Below, in pieces: positions 1 through 9,200 of a stretch of DNA of 33,850 nucleotides. Made by a program: the position numbers and the translations under genes. This DNA comes from Mnemiopsis leidyi (taxonomy: Eukaryota > Ctenophora > Tentaculata > Lobata > Bolinopsidae), in contig JH153877.1 in NCBI GenBank assembly GCA_000226015.1, positions 23,121 to 56,970 on the forward strand. The letters run 5' to 3'. The number at the start of each line of letters is the position of its first letter. Positions within the stretch are counted from its first letter, which is position 1. The notes below the pieces were generated by a model. The model was given only the letters and a program-made list of their open reading frames with translations. It was not told the DNA's origin and made no database searches.

Positions 1-129
1 TAACAAGATAGGCTGGAGTTTTAAACAGTAGTCTGAATGACTGAATCACAAATGAAGCTGGGTCAAGTACAGCTATAACAGCACGATACAAACAGCCACA
101 GGCAACTAAGCACAGCTACCGGTACCAGT

Positions 130-431
130 ACCACGTTTCAAAACGTGGTCTTGGATAAACTCGCTTTCCAGTGCCGAAATTTTCAAACTCGCTCGCAGAT
201 GCTGGACGATAGCTACATCGCGCGGCGCCACGTGACCAAAACAGCACGCGTTAGAGTCACGTGGCGTGAGTCACATGCGCAACCGCTCGACCAATCTCAT
301 TCTACGGCACTTTTCTGCCGTAAAACTCCAGGTTTTTCCACCTACTGTCGCCAGGCCAGAAATGCGTGACAGCGCGTGATGGCCGCGACAGTAGGTTATC
401 AACCTACAAGCCCTGTTGCCGCTTTGCGGCA
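130..431. repeat. Cluster of perfect short inverted repeats (hairpins)
   Basis: Inverted repeats follow one another: ACCACGTTT/AAACGTGGT (130-138 with 141-149); CGCCACGTGAC with GTCACGTGGCG (near 226-266, enclosing both E-boxes); TACGGCA/TGCCGTA (303-309 with 316-322); ACCTACTGTCGC/GCGACAGTAGGT (340-351 with 385-396), whose stem continues through GGCC/GGCC (354-357 with 381-384) past a two-base bulge; GTAGGTT/AACCTAC (391-397 with 401-407); TGCCGC/GCGGCA (417-422 with 426-431). The fourth and fifth overlap, so they cannot form together. The cluster could be a fold-back element, a structured 5'UTR or a set of paired transcription-factor sites. Confidence 0.7.
225..267. promoter_or_regulatory. 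Paired CACGTG E-boxes in inverted orientation
   Basis: CACGTG occurs at 229-234 and 258-263 inside mirrored 11-base contexts (CGCCACGTGAC and GTCACGTGGCG). This is the core site of bHLH-zip factors of the MYC/USF/MITF type. A similar palindrome, GTCACGTGAC, lies at 14507-14516 near the start of the first-exon array. Promoter function is inferred from motif and position only. Confidence 0.4.
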
Positions 432-1068
432 GCCTCCGGCCCGCGTGAGACAATCCTTGACGAGATTATATCCGTCTGCCGTTGATCTAACGAAACGACC
501 TCGTTCAGCTTTAGCTGCGTGAGTCGGGTATCACCGCGACAAGAAAATTCCTATTCACTATTCACGAAGCAAAAACAAGCCAAGAGAATCGTGTCCTGCC
601 TTTTCCAAAGACTTAAACTCATTTTAAAATGGTTATACCTACATGGAATGGGTTTAATAGTGATTAATACTTTCAACACTACTATTATACAAATAATTTG
701 AGTGTTATGTCCTGATGATGGTGTTGTTACACAGAAATAGATAGATGCATTGCTATTAAAATCCTATGTCTATCACTCGAGTCAAGAAGAGAATTACAAA
801 ACCACGTTAAACTCAGTTTCTTATGCGACTCATAAACAATTATCCGATCATTCAGTTAAAATACATGGAATGGCATCTCGTAGTAGAAAGTAAAGATCAT
901 CAATTTGATTTAGTGTGTGACAGCAATATCCCCTTGAAAAGATGAATGCGACTCATCAAATACTTTTTTGTTTTTTCAACCAAAAATGATACTGTGACCC
1001 TTTATATACTTTTCTCAACTGTATTGATAAAAATTCCTTTGTCAGATATCTTTTACTCTGTCTACCTT

Positions 1069-1342
1069 ACAGACTCCATGGAAATGTAATTAACCACCAT
1101 GAGTCCTTCAATGTATGATGTTTTGCAGAAAATATCTGTGGTTGATGATCTTCAGCAAGCTGAAACTGGTATGAAAATGTTAAGAGGAACAGTAGATATG
1201 TGGGAGTATAATTATTGAGAGAGGGGGTTATGGGTGAAGCACTGACAGTGCCTATGATAACTAAAAATGGGCCCTATGGTTATAGCAAAATAATTTTTAA
1301 CTATGGCTACTGAGGCACAGACTCCATGGAAATGTAATTAAC
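1069..1342 (+). repeat. 26-base direct repeat around the first coding exon
   Basis: An identical 26-base stretch beginning ACAGACTCCATGG and ending in TAATTAAC occurs at 1069-1094 and 1317-1342. The first copy carries the putative 3' splice site (ends 1072) and most of the short 5'UTR; the second is inside intron 1. The interval between them contains the whole first coding exon. Confidence 0.85.
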
Positions 1343-4300
1343 AACTTCTTACATCATTGACATAAGTGCACCATAATCTAATAGGGCGGCATAATTGTAA
1401 TTGGAAAGCTTCAGATTCCTGTTACAAAGGCATAGAAGCAATTTTGTTGCTGAAATGGAGGGGGGGGGGCAAATGATACGATACCTTGTCCCCACAAGTT
1501 GTCAAAATTTTTTGGGGTGGGTAAAATTGTAAATGATACCTTGGCCGCCCTCATCCAGGCCCCTCTGGCCCCCTGTTCTGCCAGCCACAGTGTGATGTAT
1601 GACAAATGCAAATGTTAACCATGACAGTCAGAAATCGTTGACAATGATAAATTGTTTTGGAATTGTTTTGGAACTGTAGTAGAGGAATAAAGAATTCCTG
1701 TGTAGCTGATTCTCCACTTAAATGTGTAGCTGATTCAAATTCTAAGCTTAAAGTTTTATTCATAAGCATTAAATCTTTAAAAAAAAGTTCAATAAGAATA
1801 TGGCCAGGGAAAGCTGTATGTTAAAATGACATTATATTGAGTGGTGTGGTGGTAAGGCCTTTGCTTTTTGTCCGAGATGAAATGGCTGAAACCCTTTCCA
1901 TTGCTATCCTCTAGAGGAGAGCTCTTAGTACAAGTGTTTCGGCCAATAAAAACTCTGTGGGTCAACTCAGTTGAATGAAATAAAAACAGGGATTGAGGAT
2001 TAAATTCGGAGAGTCCGGAAATCTTCCCTTAAGCCCCTGCAGTGCCAAAACAATGCAAACACCAGAGGGATCTGGTAGAATTAATTTATTCTAATCCTTT
2101 GTGCCGTTTATTATCATTTCAGTTTCTGCAGAAATAATCAACCATTATGTGCTTGGTGTTGACTGTGAGTGGAATCAGGGGTCCAAGGTACTTATATCAT
2201 AACTGTATCATATCCATTACTTTTGAATCGTTTTTATTGCTATTTGGCTATAAGAATTATGAAATTAAATTCATGATGTTGGTGGTCAGAAGAGAAACGC
2301 ACAGATAATTAAATTCAATTAGATGATTTCTAGTCAGGTGTACTTTTATTTGCTTTTTTCAGATATCGATGGTTCAGGTTGCCACTTCATCAGATGTATA
2401 TCTTTTCCGGATCAATAAATTTGCTGACAAACAGCTTCCAAGAGGCTTGCTTGAAATTCTCGAAAACTCAGATATCATTAAGGTAAAAAAGTGATCAAAC
2501 TAATGCAGTGTAAAACAACCCTAAACAGGTAATCAGGTCATTTATTTGGTCTTACCTTCATATGACGCCGACTAACCTTACCTTTAAAAGGAAACTGTTT
2601 TTATGAACTTAAGGTTAACCCTGTTTACCCAATGTTATCTGTGTTGCAATTGTAGCAATTGACATCAAAGCCAATTTCACCTGGTATATTATTAATGTTA
2701 ATATCATTATTCATTTTGTCAGTAATTCTCCTCTACACCTGATTACATATAAACTTCTACTTTATTGCTTATTAAAGTTCGTCTTATTGAAAAACTGTAA
2801 CCCTAGGTCGGTGTGAACATTGAAAATGATGCCTTAAAGTTAAGGAAGCAGTATCAGTGTGTCATGAAGGGTTGGGTGGATTTAAGAAACCTTGTTGTTA
2901 CCAAAGAAGCTTATGGGAAAGTATTGCTTCAAAAGCTTCAAAAGTTCGAGGAGGAATTAGATCTTCTTTACCCAGAACATAATGATGATGTAAATGTAAT
3001 ATATCATTCAAAAATTATCATTCGCAATGTATCTCAACATCCAAAACCGTATATGTAAAAAGCAAAGAAAATTTTCTTGAAATTTCTATTTAACTGTTTA
3101 CTAAATTTAAAACTTAGTTGAGTAAAAATTTACTCTTCCTCGTACTTGGTAATGTGCTACTTTTGGACATTGCCACATTAAAAATACAAATATAATACTG
3201 CTCACAGGAACTATTGAACCTGGATTGCAAGAGAGGCAAAAAGGCAAAAAGATTTAACTGGAACCCCAGATTGGGTTTGGCTACACTAACCGAAGATTGC
3301 TTAGGACTTTATCTGCAAAAGAATAGCACAGCAAGATGGCAAGGTAAACTTTAATTGAATCTACACTCTACAGAAGAGTTAGTCCCAACCTGATCTTATA
3401 AATATTCTGCTGTAATTCCATCTAGAATTTATCCTTATGCCATTGTAATAACTTATAACTTTAAGTTTTGATTAATTCAATTAATTTTTTGAAGCAATAA
3501 TGCTGTGTTGATAATTTTTCAATTTTCTTCACAGAGCAAGTTTTCAAAACCAATTAAGTGTAGTCAAGCTACATTTTTCGACTTGGTGACGAGGTGTAGT
3601 TTCAGCTTTTCTACTTATTTCAATGTGCAAATATCAGACGACTGGGAGGCAGAAGAGCTCAGCCAGCTGCAGATCGAGTATGCTGCTGCTGATGGGGCCG
3701 CTGCTCTTGAGATACTGTTCTCATTGATAATGGAAAAAGACTTGGGAACACGTTCCAGTATCAAACAGTTAAAAGATTTTTGTGTTGGTAGCATGGATTT
3801 GAAAACTTGCATCGCAAATTTCTGTGGAAGGTTAGTACTTATACAGATCTAAAAAACAAACATAGGTCAAAGAAAATGTAATCTAGGTATAGTTTTGGAC
3901 GAAAAGCGCAAAAAACGTTCTTTTGATCATGATCATAGATTTTGCTAGGCTTACCAAATTTTTCGTACCAGCTATGAATTAGATGATCATATGCCATGAG
4001 CAGAAACCAAAACGTTTGTATCATAACTTGTGGGACGTGGCTCTTTATCTTGCATGTCTTAACAGTATTTAATTATTTTCAATCCCAGTTATTTAATCAA
4101 AAGTAATGTTATACCCATTCTTAGCTTCAAACTACAAATTGAACTTCATGATTTTGATAATGATTAAAATGACATCACTATTTTAACAATTAAAATCGTT
4201 TTCAGAGTAGTAGAACGAAAAGTGCAACAGAAAAGCCTTGTCAAGCAATGCTATTCCTTGATAACTGCAATTGATAAGGAATTTGATCTCACAGATTATA

Positions 4301-5774
4301 TGACAAAACCAGCACAGTTAAACAGTATGTTTTAATTTATAGGTCTTGGCTGTCGGTCTTGTTACTGTCAGCACGAAGAGGCACAAAAGACTTCGGAACA
4401 TGAAAAATGACACTTTTGATAACAAACTTCTCCGCAAAAATCAATCATATCTTTAACATACACATATAGTCGGTTGAACCTTCATTGCAAACAACTCAAT
4501 TCGAAAACCGTTTGTCATTATACCATTTTTTGCTATAAATTATTTATATCTTTCAGAAAACAAAAACAAGCAATCTTCTAAGAAAGCCAAACTTCTAGAT
4601 GGTAAACCTGTTTTAAAATCTTTATTTTAGTATTTGTTCCAAGATTTAGAGAATAAGATGTGGTCGTTTGTAGTAATATCATTTTTTGGGCAACTGCTTC
4701 CTTTATCCGATTATTTCAGGAACAAATGAGCAGCCCCTGTTAAAAGTTCATAAAACTGTGAGGAAGACGCCGCTCTACGAAAACTGCAAACTATATGCAC
4801 CTGATGGCACTTTGTTGTGTACATGCAACAAGAGCAAAATAAACTGGTATCTAAACAACAATCTTGCTGAACCAGTCCCACAAGCCGAAGGAGACCCACC
4901 TGCTGCTAAACTACTATTTGAACCTTCCGGAAAACCGGTGGACGGTTCAGATTTCTACTGTCAGGACAAAGTCAATGAGTGTTGTTGTTGTTCCCAAACT
5001 GAGGACCTTGTTAGAAAAAATGTCATCCCTAAGGAGTACCGAAAACATTTGCCTTCAGAATTTAAAGATAGACAGTCTCATGATGTGGTCCTACTCTGCG
5101 TACAGTGTCACTGTTCCAGCAACATATTTGATAACATTATGCGGGATGAACTGGCGACTCAGCACGGTGTCCCCATAAATTATAAAAACAAGTTTGTGGT
5201 GGTAAACAGGACGAAATCTGGCGTGCGAGCTGCTGCCAAAGCTCTGACAGCGACAAACAACAAGATACCAGAGGAAAGAAAAGTTGTGCTAAAACAGAAG
5301 ATATCAGATTATCTAGGGCACGAGCCGACAGCAGAAGAAATAATGGAACTGAAGTACATGGAGGTGAATGAAACGAAGTATGTGGGAACCATACCTGACC
5401 ATGGCAGTGAAGTTGTGAAGAGAGTTATCGAGCAGGGGACTGTGGAGGAGTTCATCGTGAGGTGGAGGAACTTCTTCTTGTCGTCCATGAAACCTCAGTT
5501 TCTTCCTAAAGGCTGGTGTGTGGATCACAAGACCAGGGACAAGAGTAAGGAAGAGGCAAAGGAGGGAGGTAAAGATGTTCAATTGGAGGAGATGAAGGGA
5601 AGGGATGCGGAGGGAGAACAAGTTGAATTGACTGGTGGTTTAGCAGAGGAGGAAGATGGTTGGTGTGAGGAGGGTGGTTCATGTATTGAACAACAACGTG
5701 CCTCAACTGATGAGGAGCCGCTGGTGAATGAACAAAACGATGACCCGAAATCTGAGTCTATGTGTGTCGATTAG
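1099..5774 (+). CDS. EXD2: EXD2-type 3'-5' exonuclease with HNH-like C-terminal domain
   Basis: Nine exons: 1099-1168, 2123-2187, 2363-2482, 2807-2989 (or 2995), 3208-3343, 3638-3830, 4206-4324, 4557-4601, 4720-5774; phases agree throughout, giving 661 residues (human EXD2 is about 620). The start ATG has an excellent ACCACC context. The DEDDy exonuclease residues are visible: D37 and E39 in GVDCEW, D93 in GVNIENDA, Y206 and D210 in IEYAAADGA. After a short Lys-rich linker (exon 8) comes the EXD2-specific C-terminal HNH-like region, with a CCCC cluster at 398-401, H431 in SHDVVLLC, and C437/C440/C442. A Glu/Lys-rich tail of about 90 residues follows. In vertebrates EXD2 is a membrane-anchored exonuclease linked to DNA end resection and mitochondrial or RNA metabolism. 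No N-terminal membrane segment is seen here, so an upstream targeting exon may be missing or localisation may differ. An ATTAAA poly(A)-like signal is at 6206. Confidence 0.88.
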
Positions 5775-6287
5775 TAAGATCTTCAATTTTGGTTTTGTAA
5801 GATGGGCTACTATCATTCAGTTTAAATCATTATGAATTATTGGTTACCCTGGTTGTGCTAGAGGGTTTTGTAATTTGTAATTGCTGGTAATACTGCATTC
5901 ACGACTGCAAGGGTTTTCATATATATGTGTCACAATATTATACAGATTGTAACTTCAGGATCGATATTTTGATTCTTTGTAGATACTTTTCAAATCTAAA
6001 CAGATATTTCTATACACAGCTTTTTGTTTTTCATCATCTTGTTTGTGTCCATAAACGGTATTGGTGTATTGTCGATTACCTTCAAACATTTCATAGGAAA
6101 TTTACTCAATCGATTAGTTACATAATGGTACCTGACAATTTATCCTCAACAACTTTACTAAGTTACATAGCTAAGTTATAAGTTGATCAGTAAATCTACA
6201 TCATTATTAAACATTTTATTGCAAATTATGTAGGTATGAACTAAAGACAACCTCTACAGCAACATCTATGTTCTGAACTTCAATAAG
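5775..6287 (+). other. 3'UTR and short intergenic gap between the two exonuclease genes
   Basis: The region is AT-rich and non-coding. It holds an ATTAAA poly(A)-like signal at 6206-6211. About 47 bases later a good 3' splice site (cctctacag) ends at 6259, 28 bases before the next ATG. No separate promoter is recognisable. Confidence 0.5.
6206..6211 (+). terminator. Candidate poly(A) signal ATTAAA of the first exonuclease gene
   Basis: ATTAAA is the commonest variant of AATAAA. It lies about 430 bases after the stop codon, and no AATAAA is seen between 5775 and 6260. Confidence 0.35.
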
Positions 6288-9200
6288 ATGTCCTACACTT
6301 GCCAACAAGAAATACAAGTACTAGAAGACCCTGACAAATGCAACCAAGGTAATGATAACTACACAATCAGGTTGAGTTGACATCATGAAAAGTATCTCAA
6401 GAATGTAATTGATCACATTGACTTGCTTAATTGAAGGAAAATGTTGGAAAATAGTAAGATCTCACTACATTTTAGCGTTCGAGGAACATATTCTGACACC
6501 GGCTCTCCAGTTTATTGGTCTTGATTGTGAGTGGAACACCGACAGACCGGTAAGTGTTCTTCATAATCTTTACAGAACTTGAATATCTTACGTGACATGT
6601 CTGTAGCATAGCTATCACTCCTGGTGCTATTTCAAAACTGCCCAATTAATGCGAAACCACATAGTAAAATTTAAATTAATTCCAGTGAAAACTGTACAGT
6701 AAGATAATAACTACACAAGTATATCCAACACGCTGTCCCCCAGGTTTCCTTACTCCAGGTCGCTACACCTACTGTGGTCCTACTTGTCCGGATTTGTAAG
6801 CTCAACTTTACTCTTCCTCAAAACGTTAAGTTGGTCTTGGAGGACCCAACTATTTGCAAGGTTTGCAAATTATTTGCGTTTAAATGTCTGTCAATTCTTG
6901 GCACTTGAAACAGAAATAATATTATATCCTGAAATGCTGCTAAAAATGATAAAATCGATTGCTTTCTTTGTTCCTTTGTCAAAATATATTGAAATGTAGA
7001 GATGAATGTGGTTTCAAATGGGGAGGGAACTTTTTTGAGGTCCTCATTTAGAGTCCGAGAGGTGTGTTATGTTGTTGTGGGTGCGCCCAAGAATCATGAT
7101 GTGTACTGTCTAGGGTAATAGGGCCAGGAGCTTAATTGGTAAAGCACTTATCTAGACAATGGAGAGGTTGTCCGATCATACCCTACTCGTCAGTCATCAC
7201 GGTGCCGGTCCATGAAATTTCAGAAATGTAGAGGTGGAGGATGAGACTTAATCCAAAATAAATACCAATTATTTTAAAACTCTTTGCCCAGGTTGGTGTA
7301 AACATAGAACACGACAGTGAGAAGCTCGGAGAGGACTGTTTCTGTACGATCAAGAGTTGGGTGGATCTCCGGCACGTAGCAATACGCAGTGTATCCTGGG
7401 GACCTTGCATCGTCAAGCAGGTGGAGGATCATGAGTATTCTCTACTGGTTTATGATCAGACGGACCCTGTAAGTGTATTTAGTGATTTAGAGTTACATAC
7501 ATTTGTTTCAATTATAAAAACATATCTGATTACGGAATTGGGAAAATACGTCTGAAATTATAAAAAGTACCAAGTCGATTTTTTGTGACTCGTTCACCCT
7601 TTCACTGTTTTAATTGACCTCATTGAACTGATTTAGAATTCTGAGAGTGCGAAAGTGGCGAATGGCAGGAGACTCAGTTGGTGTCCTAAGATGGGACTAG
7701 AGTCGCTTATAGGCGACTGTTTGGACAAAACTCTCCCCAAAAATACCTCTGCTAGGTGGTCAGGTAATTGTCATTGTAATTATAATTGTGTTTATCGCTA
7801 GATACTGTTCTACAATTTAATGTAATTTGATCACTAGGTATCATTACAATTGTCCATTATCTTATTGGTTTATTTTTCTTTCTCATAGTTGTTGTTGTGG
7901 ATACACCTACATTTAAATTTGCCTAGTGGCAATAGCTGTTTTCAAGATAGTGATTTTAATTTTTATCGAAAAAATAAAGCTAATCATATTTTCAATTTCA
8001 GATGATTGGGAATGTTCTAAACTACAATTAAATCAGAGAACGTACGCTGCTAACGATGCCACCGCCTCGCTTGACATATTTGTTGCATTAGTTTTTGCGT
8101 CGGTCACAGGTCATCCGCTTCCGTTTGATATGTCCTTTGATGTGGATTATTTACTCAAAAAGTATGCTTCTGAATTGGAGATTGCAGTCAATGAACTCCT
8201 CGATAAAGAGTTCAAGCAGACAAAAGAGGATATGACGAAAATTTACAAACTTGTTGAAAAAATTGACCCTGACCTGGATATAAAAGCGTATTACACCAAA
8301 CCATCATCGACAAAAAGTTAGTACTATTGTTTCATATGTTAATTAAAGTTTTTACTTTTTGTTAGTTTTCTGGTTTTGTAAAAATTTTCAAATTCATCCC
8401 ACGCAGGTATGCCAGAGTCTTCAGCTAATTTTTTTCATTCTTCATTCTTTTTTCATTACAGACTGCAACTTAAGTATTCCTAATTTCAGCTCAAAAGAAG
8501 AACGCACAGAAAGAATTTTACAAGAAGCAAGCACGAGAAGCTGCCAAACAAAAATCCAGTGAAAAATTTCCAAAACGCCCCAACTCCTTCGTCGTACCAA
8601 CAGAGACAGATCCCTTACCGGCAGACGACTTGCCCGATCCCAGCCAAGACCTTGATTCTTCGCGAGGTTCTCACACCTTTAAGGAAATCACGCGCGCACT
8701 AGCTCATACCAAACCAAACTCTAAAACTATAACCGAGAATTTTCTAACCATGCAGAGCAGCCGTGACGGAACTTCTACCCAAGACACCTTGTTAAACATG
8801 CCTATATTGTTCTATTTTAAACACTTGTCAGACAAAACAATGCCCCTTATTCCCGGCTATAGCTATGGGCGCGGTTCGATCCCTCCTCAAAATTATAACC
8901 GATTCAGAACTATCAGCTCGGAAACTCAGACCGAATCTGAATTTAACGAGGCTGATTACAAAAAAGTTTACCCATCTTACAAACTCCTTATTATGAGTGA
9001 TGTAGAAAGCAACTCACATGCCAATACTGATCTAAGCTTTATTTTCCGAAAACCTCCTGTAAACAAAACACTCCTTGCAGTGGAAAGGACAGAGTCTCCT
9101 TTACCTTGTTCCACCACAGACGACGATCAAGGCTCCGAATCAAGCTACACTTCCTCAAATTATCGATCTGTCGGAAGCAAGGCCAGCAAGCCAAACGGTC

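Larger units (their letters stand above)
1..1098. other. Upstream non-coding region of the first exonuclease gene
   Basis: I see no convincing coding exon here. Bases 150-480 are much richer in G+C and CpG than the rest of the window and hold several perfect hairpins and two CACGTG E-boxes (separate entries). A possible donor (gtgagt) at 519 and a 3' splice site ending at 1072 could bound a 5'UTR intron. Bases 700-1060 are AT-rich with nothing recognisable. Confidence 0.5.

Noticed and set aside
1440-1600. Run of ten G followed by two similar AAATGATAC...CTTG segments
   Set aside because: Low-complexity intron sequence with no gene or element structure that I can support.
1830-2060. GTGGTGTGGTGGTAAGG segment that looks slightly tRNA-like
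   Set aside because: No D-stem or B-box could be matched; too weak to call a SINE.
3505-3852. 115-codon open frame starting before exon 3638
   Set aside because: The first 44 codons precede a clear acceptor (atatcag) at 3637. The conserved exonuclease sequence starts exactly there.
5313-5706. Minus-strand open frames opposite the last EXD2 exon
   Set aside because: They are shadows of a Glu/Lys-rich coding exon. No splice structure or family similarity on that strand.
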